Below, piece by piece: positions 23,802-30,301 of a stretch of DNA of 64,000 bases (positions are counted from its first letter, which is position 1; the number at the start of each line of letters is the position of its first letter). A model generated the notes under the pieces. It did no database searches. It saw only the letters and a list, made by a program, of their open reading frames with translations, and was not told the origin of the DNA. The translations under genes and the position numbers were made by a program. This stretch comes from DATKCA01 sp035544675 (GTDB lineage: Bacteria; Acidobacteriota; Thermoanaerobaculia; Gp7-AA8): positions 1-64,000 of the forward strand of contig DATKCA010000239.1 in NCBI GenBank assembly GCA_035544675.1. Reading direction: 5' to 3'.

Positions 23802-25822
23802 AGGTGCTGCGCCGGCTCTACCGCTATCTCACGAGCTACAAGGCCTGGGCGGTCGTGGCCCTCGGCTCGATGCTGATCTTCGCGGCGACGCAGACCGCGC
23901 TGATGGTCCTCATTCAGCCGCTCTTCGACGAGGTGCTGACGCCTCCCGGCGCGCGCGCCGCCGTCGCCGCGAACAAGCAGGAGACCACCAAACAGCGCAT
24001 CATCGACTCGGTCCTGAAACGCGATCTGCCCGAAGGCCGGCGCGGATTCTTCATCAATACCGTCGATCGGGCCGCGGGGAACTTCGATCGCTGGTGGAAT
24101 GCCAAACCGGCCGAGAAATGGAAGAAGGTGCTGGCTGCGCTGCTGATGGTCTTCGTCATCCGCGCGTTCACCTCGTTCTTCGCCGAGTACGCATTTCAGA
24201 TCGTCGGGCTCTCCACGGTCCGCGACCTTCGAAACCAGCTCTACGACCGAATCATCCATCAGAGCCATCGCTTCTTCTCGGAGCGATCGACCGGGGAGAT
24301 GGTCAGTCGCGTAGTCTCCGATGCGGATGCCATTCAGGCCGCCGTCTCCACCAGGATGGGAGATCTCTTCCAGGAATCGATCACGCTCATCGGCCTGATC
24401 GTGTTCGTGTTCATCTCCAACACGGAGCTGGCCATCCTCAGCCTCATCGTGGCTCCGGTGATCGTGACGCCCGTGATCCAGTTCGGAAAGCGCCTGCGCG
24501 GGACGACGCATCGCTCGCAGGAGCGCATGGCGGACATCGCCACGCTGCTGGAGGAGACGATTCGCGGCGTGCGCATCGTGAAGGCCTTCACGATGGAGCA
24601 ATTCGAGATCCGCCGCTTCCAGGAAGCCACCCGCCGCCACCTCAAGTCGAACCTGAGCGCCCAGCGCATTCAGGCTCTGACCTCGCCGGTCATGGAGCTG
24701 CTGGCCGGCCTGTGCATGCTCCTGCTGTTCCTCTACGCGCACCGGCGGATCGCGGACGGCACGCTGACCATCGGCCAGTTCGTCAGTTTCCTGGCCGCGC
24801 TGGCCGCGATGTATGCGCCGGTCAAGAAGCTGAACAAGGTCAACCTCTCCGTGAACACGGCCTTGTCCGCGGCCGAGCGGGTCTTTCGCATGCTCGACGT
24901 GGACAACGAGGTCAAGGAGAAACCGGACGCGGCGGAGTTGAAGGCGGTGGGATCGGGTGTGCGGTATGAGAACGTGAGCTTCTCGTACAGCGCACGCCCC
25001 ACGTCCTCTTCCGGGGGGAGAGGGCTCGCCGAGAGCGGTGTGAGGGGAGAGAGCTCCCGCGAGAGCGCCGGTCCATCACCCGGCCCTTCGGGTCACCCTC
25101 TCCCGGAAGGGGGAGAGGCGGTTGTCGCATCCGTCCTGCGCAAGATCGAGATCACGGTGGCGCCGGGCGAGATCGTGGCGCTGGTCGGGGGAAGCGGCGC
25201 CGGCAAGTCGACGCTCGTCAACCTGCTGCCGCGGTTCTATGACGTGACGGCCGGCCGCATCACGATCGACGGGAAGGACGTCCGCGACGTGACGCTCCAG
25301 TCGCTGCGAGGGCTGATGGGCTTCGTCACGCAGGAAGTCGTCCTCTTCAACGACACCGTGCGCAACAACATCGCCTACGGCCGGGTGGACAGCGAAGAGG
25401 CCAGGGTGATCGCGGCGGCCCAGGCGGCCAATGCGCACGAGTTCATCGCCGCGCTGCCCGACGGCTACGACACGCAGATCGGGGAGGGCGGCGTGCTGCT
25501 CTCCGGCGGCCAGCGCCAGCGTCTGGCGATCGCCCGCGCGCTGTTCAAGGATCCGCCCATTCTCATCCTGGACGAGGCCACCTCGGCCCTCGACACCGAG
25601 TCGGAGCGACTCGTGCAGCAGGCTCTGAACAACCTCATGCTCGGCCGCACCACGCTCGTCATCGCCCACCGCCTCTCTACCATCCGTAGCGCGCACAAGA
25701 TCGTGGTATTGGACAAGGGGGAGATCGCCGAGGTCGGCGGTCACGAGGAGCTGCTGGCGTTGCGCGGGATCTATCGAAAGCTGTATGACCTCCAGTTCGC
25801 CGAAGAGGGAGTGATCGCCTGA
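23798..25822 (+). CDS. msbA: Lipid A ABC exporter MsbA
   Basis: Flips lipid A-core across the inner membrane; 674 residues, longer than E. coli MsbA (582). The membrane half has TM1 (AVVALGSMLIFAATQTALMV) and then about 65 residues of hydrophilic insert before TM2. The NBD has Walker A (GGSGAGKSTLVNLL), signature LLSGGQRQRLAIARAL and Walker B ILILDEATSALD. A second, Ser/Gly/Pro-rich insert (residues about 398-441, 24991-25121) sits between FSY and VLRKIE, where the two halves join, and is repeat DNA. The stop TGA overlaps the next gene. Both inserts fall outside the catalytic motifs, so the protein should be active. Confidence 0.94.
   Translation: MKVLRRLYRYLTSYKAWAVVALGSMLIFAATQTALMVLIQPLFDEVLTPPGARAAVAANKQETTKQRIIDSVLKRDLPEGRRGFFINTVDRAAGNFDRWWNAKPAEKWKKVLAALLMVFVIRAFTSFFAEYAFQIVGLSTVRDLRNQLYDRIIHQSHRFFSERSTGEMVSRVVSDADAIQAAVSTRMGDLFQESITLIGLIVFVFISNTELAILSLIVAPVIVTPVIQFGKRLRGTTHRSQERMADIATLLEETIRGVRIVKAFTMEQFEIRRFQEATRRHLKSNLSAQRIQALTSPVMELLAGLCMLLLFLYAHRRIADGTLTIGQFVSFLAALAAMYAPVKKLNKVNLSVNTALSAAERVFRMLDVDNEVKEKPDAAELKAVGSGVRYENVSFSYSARPTSSSGGRGLAESGVRGESSRESAGPSPGPSGHPLPEGGEAVVASVLRKIEITVAPGEIVALVGGSGAGKSTLVNLLPRFYDVTAGRITIDGKDVRDVTLQSLRGLMGFVTQEVVLFNDTVRNNIAYGRVDSEEARVIAAAQAANAHEFIAALPDGYDTQIGEGGVLLSGGQRQRLAIARALFKDPPILILDEATSALDTESERLVQQALNNLMLGRTTLVIAHRLSTIRSAHKIVVLDKGEIAEVGGHEELLALRGIYRKLYDLQFAEEGVIA
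24991..25121. repeat. In-frame repeat insert in msbA
   Basis: Two inverted halves: GGGGGGAGAGGGCTCGCCGA... (25014 on) and CACCCTCTCCCGGAAGGGGG... (25094 on), with GTGAGGGGAGAGAGCTC and CCCGGCCCTTCGGGTC hairpins between. It adds about 43 residues at the join between membrane and ATPase domains. Its sequence is unlike the TGGAGCGC family. Confidence 0.75.
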
Positions 25823-25839
25823 AGCTCGGAAGCCGCCTG

Positions 25840-26456
25840 TTGCCGCTCATCACCGCGGGATTCCTCCGGGCGTTGCACGCCACCCTGAGGGTACGCCACG
25901 TGCGGCGCCGGCTCATTGATACGACACCGCAGTACATCCTCACGTTCTGGCACGCCCATGTGCTGCTGATGATTCATGCCGCTTTCAGACGTCCGATCTC
26001 GGCCCTGGTCTCGCAGTCGCGCGATGGCGAGATGATCGCCAGCGTGTTCGGCCATTACAAAGTGACGAGCGTTCGCGGCTCGAGCACACGGGGGGGCGGC
26101 CCGGCGCTGCGCGCTCTGATCCGAAGCGCGCGCGAGGGGAAGAACCTCGCCTTCACGCCGGATGGGCCGAAGGGACCGTCGCGGATCGTCAAGGAAGGCG
26201 TCATCGTCACCGCCCAGCTGACCGGCCTCCCCATTCTGCCGGTCGCATTCGCGGCCAAAAAAAAAAGCTCCTGCGCACCTGGGATGGCATGGTCGTGGCG
26301 CTCCCGTTCTCCAGGGCCATCTTCCTCTACCATGCGCCGATCCACATCCCGCGCGACGGCGACCTCGAGGAGTGGAGAGCGCGCGTGGAGGGGGTGCTCA
26401 ATGACCTGGAGAGGGATGCCGAAACGAACTTCGATGCTCTCTGGTCCGAAGGATGA
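25840..26456 (+). CDS. DUF374 lysophospholipid acyltransferase-like protein, frameshifted at an A10 run
   Basis: Lipid A-type acyltransferase of the DUF374 family (FWHAHVLLMIHAAF, SALVSQSRDGEMIASVFGHY, VRGSSTRGGGPALRALIR, LAFTPDGPKGPSRIVKEGVI). After FAAKKK the frame breaks inside ten consecutive A's (26257-26266). The family continues in the -1 frame (KLLRTWDGMVVALPFSRAIF, PIHIPRDGDLEEWRARVEG) to TGA 26454-26456. One extra A, or slippage on the run, restores it; read without a shift, the frame runs to 26532 through repeat DNA. TTG 25840 is the first usual start, but homologues begin where CTG 25819 lies, overlapping the msbA stop as CTGA. It could be a pseudogene, a base-call error or a slippage-expressed gene. 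Confidence 0.75.
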
Positions 26457-26524
26457 AGGCGGAAGGATGAAGGATGAACGCGTGGAGAGGTCTCATCCTT
26501 CATCCTTCAACCTTCATCCTTCCA
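26448..26524. repeat. GGATGAA heptamer hairpin
   Basis: Left arm 26448-26476 (GAAGGATGAAGGCGGAAGGA...) and right arm 26491-26524 (TCTCATCCTTCATCCTTCAA...), with loop GAACGCGTGGAGAGG. It contains the stop codon of the acyltransferase and ends four bases before the yicC ATG. Confidence 0.8.
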
Positions 26525-26528
26525 ACGC

Positions 26529-27419
26529 ATGATCACCTCGATGACAGGCTTCGGCCGCGCGTCGGGCGCGCTCTCGGCGCGTTACTTCGCCGCCGTCACG
26601 GCCAAGAGCGTCAACCACCGCTTTCTGGAGACATCCGTTCGTCTGCCCGAATACATGTGGGAGCTGGAGCCGGCGCTGCGCGCGCTGTCATCGGAGATGT
26701 TCTCCCGCGGCAAGGTGGACCTCTCCGTGCGCATCCAGCGCACGCAACAGCCTGACTACAACGTCCGCATCAATGAGCAGATCGCGGCCAAAGTCGTCCC
26801 CCAGCTCAAGACCATCGCTCAGGAGCTCGGCCTCGGCCAGACGTTCTCGGGCAGCGATCTTCTCCGTGTGCCCGACCTGCTTCAGGTCGAGACGCTGGAC
26901 TCCGAGATTCAGGATGAGGAGCGGGACGCGCTGGCGGCGTTGACGCGCGAGGCCTTCGCGCAGGTCACGACGATGCGGAAGCGGGAAGGGGACGCGCTGC
27001 AGGCCGACATCACAGCGCGGGTGAATGCGATCCGCACCCTCCAGGACGAGCTGGCCGTCCACCGGGACGCCATTTGCGCCGAGCTGCTGGCCACGTTTCA
27101 GCAGAGAGTCCAGGAGATCGCGGCCGCGGCCGGCATCGAGGTGTCGCAGGACCGCATTGCCCAGGAAGTCGTGATGATGGTGGAAAAGGGCGATATCGCC
27201 GAGGAGCTGACGCGGCTCACGCATCACATCGAGCAGGTGGAGAAGGCCATGACCGGGCCCGATGCGGCCGGCAAGAAGCTCGACTTCCTTTCGCAGGAGA
27301 TGCTGCGGGAGATCAATACGATGGGCTCGAAGTCGCGCACGGCGTCGATCCGGACCCTGGTTGTAGAATTGAAGACCGAGGTCGAGCGGATCCGCGAACA
27401 GGTACAGAATGTCGAGTAA
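26529..27419 (+). CDS. yicC: YicC/YloC family endoribonuclease
   Basis: 296 residues. The N-terminus MITSMTGFGRASGALSARYF with AKSVNHRFLETSVRLPE is the YicC_N signature, and the C-terminus EINTMGSKSRTASIRTLVVE with LKTEVERIREQVQNVE is DUF1732. The family forms hexameric RNases that cut structured RNA and, in E. coli, affect small RNA decay. It is followed by gmk with an 11-base overlap, the same neighbour as in many bacteria. ATG 26529 follows a heptamer repeat directly, and no Shine-Dalgarno sequence is seen. Confidence 0.94.
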   Translation: MITSMTGFGRASGALSARYFAAVTAKSVNHRFLETSVRLPEYMWELEPALRALSSEMFSRGKVDLSVRIQRTQQPDYNVRINEQIAAKVVPQLKTIAQELGLGQTFSGSDLLRVPDLLQVETLDSEIQDEERDALAALTREAFAQVTTMRKREGDALQADITARVNAIRTLQDELAVHRDAICAELLATFQQRVQEIAAAAGIEVSQDRIAQEVVMMVEKGDIAEELTRLTHHIEQVEKAMTGPDAAGKKLDFLSQEMLREINTMGSKSRTASIRTLVVELKTEVERIREQVQNVE

Positions 27420-28095
27420 CTTTCACTCTGACGGGACTTTATTCATTGTTTCGGGCCCGTCAGGCGCCGGGAAGACGACACTCATCAACGCCGTCCGCAG
27501 CGAGCTCGAGCCGATCGGCATCCGGCTCTACTTCTCGGTCTCCCACACGACACGCACGGCCCGCTCCGGCGAGATCGATGGCAAAAGCTACTATTTCGTT
27601 TCCCATGAAGGGTTTCGGTCGATGATCGACCGCGGGGAATTTCTCGAATGGGCTCACGTTCACGAGCAGCAGTACGGAACCTCGAAGGCCGAGGTCGAGG
27701 CCAGGCTGCAGCGCGGCGAAGACGTCATCCTCGACATCGATTACCAGGGGGCAAAGCAGATTGCCGACAATGGCGATCTAAAAGAGCGGAAGCTGAACGT
27801 CTTCATCTTTCCGCCCTCGCTCGACGTGCTGGAGCAACGCCTCAGGGATCGCGGACTCAACACCGAGCAGGAAATCGACACGCGGCTGCGAAAGGCGATC
27901 GACGAGATCGACGCCGGCAACGAGTTCTACGACTACATCATCATCAACGACAGCCTGAAGGTGGCCACCGACTGCTTGAAGGCGGCCATCATCGCAAAGA
28001 AACTTCAGACCAAGACGGCGATCGCAGCCATCACCAGGATGGCCGAGCGCTTCAAGGAGGAACGGGATGGAAAACTTACCCGAGGGCGTGGATAG
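27409..28095 (+). CDS. gmk: Guanylate kinase
   Basis: Phosphorylates GMP/dGMP; 228 residues. P-loop IVSGPSGAGKTTLINAV (13-29), GMP-binding SVSHTTRTARSGEIDGKSYY and FLEWAHVHEQQYGTSKAEVE, then VILDIDYQGAKQI and the lid-region Arg residues (LEQRLRDRG, DTRLRKA). ATG 27409 overlaps the end of yicC. The C-terminal tail after about residue 205 overlaps rpoZ by 29 bases. The yicC-gmk-rpoZ-coaBC order is widespread in bacteria. Confidence 0.97.
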   Translation: MSSNFHSDGTLFIVSGPSGAGKTTLINAVRSELEPIGIRLYFSVSHTTRTARSGEIDGKSYYFVSHEGFRSMIDRGEFLEWAHVHEQQYGTSKAEVEARLQRGEDVILDIDYQGAKQIADNGDLKERKLNVFIFPPSLDVLEQRLRDRGLNTEQEIDTRLRKAIDEIDAGNEFYDYIIINDSLKVATDCLKAAIIAKKLQTKTAIAAITRMAERFKEERDGKLTRGRG

Positions 28096-28276
28096 CAAAT
28101 TCCGGTATGTGCTGCTGGTGTCGAAGAGAGCCGAGCAGCTCATTCACGGTGCCCAGCCCAAGATCAAGTCGAAGCACGCCAAGCCGACGCGCGTGGCGAT
28201 GGAAGAGATCGAGAAGAACCAGATCAAGTGGCAGCTCGCTCCGCCGGTCGAAGAGACCACCGCCCTGGAGGAGTAG
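28067..28276 (+). CDS. rpoZ: RNA polymerase omega subunit
   Basis: 69-residue subunit that helps fold beta' and, in some phyla, forms a ppGpp site. SKFRYVLLVSKRAEQLIHGA is the conserved core (usually S-K-Y/F-x-L-V-x-x-x-A-x-R-A-x-x-L), followed by QPKIKSKHAKPTRVAMEEIE. The N-terminal MENLPEGVD is slightly shorter than the enterobacterial form, and the MAR motif commonly linked to ppGpp binding is not evident. It starts inside the end of gmk. Confidence 0.92.
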   Translation: MENLPEGVDSKFRYVLLVSKRAEQLIHGAQPKIKSKHAKPTRVAMEEIEKNQIKWQLAPPVEETTALEE

Positions 28277-28287
28277 GCTCCTCTGTC

Positions 28288-28362
28288 ATCCTGAGCGCGG
28301 TGGGTGCGGCCGCGCCACAGTAGATCCTTCGCTCCGCCCCTGAGCCCTCCCGCGCTCAGGAT
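28288..28362. repeat. Inverted repeat with ATCCTGAGCGCGG arms
   Basis: Perfect 13-base arms ATCCTGAGCGCGG (28288-28300) and CCGCGCTCAGGAT (28350-28362), with AGATCCTTCGCTCCG between. It resembles a repeat (TCATCCTGAGCG...GATCCTTCGCT) common in GC-rich environmental bacteria. A related fragment with ATCCTTCGC/GCGAAGGAT arms lies at 42310-42350. Confidence 0.75.
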
Positions 28363-28367
28363 AAACT
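28362..28367 (+). promoter_or_regulatory. -10-like TAAACT before coaBC
   Basis: TAAACT ends 7 bases before ATG 28375, right after the inverted repeat, with no Shine-Dalgarno. It is a leaderless-type arrangement. Confidence 0.4.
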
Positions 28368-28374
28368 GCCCGAC

Positions 28375-29556
28375 ATGAAGATCGTCCTGGGAGTCAGCGG
28401 CGGCATCGCGGCGTACAAGGCGCCGGAGCTGGTGCGCCGTCTCCAGGATGCCGGGGCGGACGTTCGAGTCATCCTGACGCCGAACGCCGCCCGTTTCGTT
28501 TCCCCCCTCGCCCTTGCCACCGTCTCGAAGCACGGCGTGGTCCTGGACCAGTGGGGCGATCCCGGGAAGGGTGGGGTCGATCACATCGAGCTGGCCCGCT
28601 GGGCCGAGCTGCTGCTGATCGCGCCGGCCACCGCGAACATCATCGCCAAACTCGCAGTCGGAATCGCCGATGAGGCGTTGTCCACCTACGCCATCGCCCA
28701 TCGCGGCGCCGTCATGATGGCGCCGGCCATGAACTGGGCCATGCTGCAGCATCCGACCGTCGTTCAGAATCTCCAGACGCTGCGGAGTCGCGGCGTGGCG
28801 ATGATCGACGCGGAGACCGGTTACCTGGCCGAGGGCGAAGAGGGTGAGGGGCGGCTCGCCGCTGTGCCGGCGATCGTCGAGCGCGTGAAGATGCACTTCG
28901 GAGCGCGGGACCTGGAGGGCCGGAAGATCCTCGTGACGGCCGGCCCCACGCGCGAGCCGCTCGACCCCGTCCGCTACCTCTCCAACCGCTCCTCCGGAAA
29001 AATGGGCTACGCCATCGCCGACGCCGCGCACCGGCGTGGCGCCGCGGTCACCCTCATCTCAGGACCGACCTCCATTCCCGTTCCGGCCGGCATTGAACTG
29101 ACTCGCGTGACCACCGCCGCGGAAATGCACGAGGCGGTGATGAGAGGCGCGGCATCGCATGGGATCGTCATCAAGGCCGCCGCGGTGGCCGATTTCTCCG
29201 CCGCAACTGTCGCCGGCAGCAAAATCAAGAAGGGCGATCGCGACGGGATGACGGTCGAGCTCAAACGCAATCCCGACATCCTCGCCTCGCTGGCCTCGCT
29301 CTCACCGCGGCCGTTCGTCGTCGCCTTCGCCGCCGAGACCGAGGCCGTGGAGGAGAACGCCCGGCAGAAGCTGGAGAAGAAGTCGGCGGACCTGATCGTC
29401 GCGAACAACGTCGGCGACCAATCGATCGGATTCGACTCCGATGAGAACGAGGTGTTGATCATCGCCCGCGACGGCGCGGCCACGAGGGTCGACAAGGCGC
29501 CCAAGATCGTGGTGGCCAACCGCATCCTCGATGTCGTGGTCGAACGGCTGCGATGA
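28375..29556 (+). CDS. coaBC: Phosphopantothenoylcysteine decarboxylase / phosphopantothenate-cysteine ligase
   Basis: Bifunctional coenzyme A enzyme, 393 residues. The CoaC half (1-180) is a flavoprotein with GVSGGIAAYKAPELVRRLQD, an active-site His in GGVDHIELARWAELLLIAPA, and APAMNWAMLQHP (the PxMNxxMW-type loop; here the Trp is Leu). The substrate clamp is ETGYLAEGEEGEGRLAAVPA, where the usual LACGxxGxGR Cys is replaced (LAEGEEGEGR). The CoaB half begins ILVTAGPTREPLDPVRYLSN and has RSSGKMGYAIADAA and VIKAAAVADFSA. The stop overlaps the next ATG. Confidence 0.94.
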   Translation: MKIVLGVSGGIAAYKAPELVRRLQDAGADVRVILTPNAARFVSPLALATVSKHGVVLDQWGDPGKGGVDHIELARWAELLLIAPATANIIAKLAVGIADEALSTYAIAHRGAVMMAPAMNWAMLQHPTVVQNLQTLRSRGVAMIDAETGYLAEGEEGEGRLAAVPAIVERVKMHFGARDLEGRKILVTAGPTREPLDPVRYLSNRSSGKMGYAIADAAHRRGAAVTLISGPTSIPVPAGIELTRVTTAAEMHEAVMRGAASHGIVIKAAAVADFSAATVAGSKIKKGDRDGMTVELKRNPDILASLASLSPRPFVVAFAAETEAVEENARQKLEKKSADLIVANNVGDQSIGFDSDENEVLIIARDGAATRVDKAPKIVVANRILDVVVERLR

Positions 29557-30230
29557 GCGATCTTCTGAGCGACCTGCTGCTCCTGCGCGAGTTCGGCTAC
29601 ACGCACCTCGATGTTCCGGATGGAGCGCGGGTGCCCTCACTCGCGCCGCCGGCCGCGGGTGAGGACACCCGCGGCTCCACATCTCTCGAGCAGCTCGCTG
29701 CCGTTGCCTCGGTCTGCACGCGCTGCCGCCTGGCCACCACGCGCACGCAGGTCGTCTTCGGCGTCGGGAACTCCAACGCCGATCTCATGTTCATCGGCGA
29801 GGCGCCCGGCCGCGACGAGGACCTCAAAGGCGAGCCGTTCGTCGGCCGGGCCGGCCAGCTTCTCACCGACATCATCAAAGCCATGAAGCTGACGCGCGAT
29901 GACGTCTACATCGCGAACGTGATCAAGTGCCGGCCGCCCGAGAACCGGAACCCGGAGCCGGACGAGCTCGACGAGTGCCGCCCGTACATCCGCAGCCAGA
30001 TCGAGATGATCAAGCCGAAGGTGATCGTGACCCTCGGCAAGGTCGCGCTGCAGAGCCTCAGCGGCCGCGCGCACGCCATCTCAGCGGCACGCGGTCAGTG
30101 GACCGAGCTCGACGGAATCAAGGTCATGCCCACCTACCATCCCGCCTACCTTCTCCGCACCCCCTCGGCCAAGAAGGACGTCTGGAACGACATGAAGAAG
30201 GTGATGTCCGAGCTCGGGATCGACGCGTAA
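29553..30230 (+). CDS. Family 4 (iron-sulfur) uracil-DNA glycosylase
   Basis: Removes uracil from DNA; 225 residues. Four cysteines, Cys55 and Cys58 (VCTRCRL), Cys126 (IKCRPPENRNPEP) and Cys142 (DECRPY), bind the 4Fe-4S cluster of this family. Catalytic motifs are FIGEAPGRDEDLKGEPFVGR and MPTYHPAYLLR. Residues 23-43 (DGARVPSLAPPAAGEDTRGS) are encoded by a palindromic repeat (29619-29680) and replace what is usually a short linker; the family core starts after it. ATG 29553 overlaps the coaBC stop. Confidence 0.94.
   Translation: MSDLLSDLLLLREFGYTHLDVPDGARVPSLAPPAAGEDTRGSTSLEQLAAVASVCTRCRLATTRTQVVFGVGNSNADLMFIGEAPGRDEDLKGEPFVGRAGQLLTDIIKAMKLTRDDVYIANVIKCRPPENRNPEPDELDECRPYIRSQIEMIKPKVIVTLGKVALQSLSGRAHAISAARGQWTELDGIKVMPTYHPAYLLRTPSAKKDVWNDMKKVMSELGIDA
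29619..29680. repeat. In-frame palindromic element inside the uracil-DNA glycosylase gene
   Basis: GATGGAGCGCGGGTGCCCTC... pairs with GCGGGTGAGGACACCCGCGG..., giving two inverted palindromic units. It encodes DGARV...GEDTR in the same phase as the copy in sppA. Confidence 0.85.
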
Positions 30231-30286
30231 GCGTCGGTGCGCGCTCGCTCTGGCCGGCGTCGCGTTCTACACGTGGAAGAGGCGTG

Positions 30287-30292
30287 TATCCT
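30287..30292 (+). promoter_or_regulatory. -10-like TATCCT before priA
   Basis: TATCCT ends 9 bases before ATG 30302; no Shine-Dalgarno is present. Confidence 0.4.
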
Positions 30293-30301
30293 CGGCGCCC
30301 G

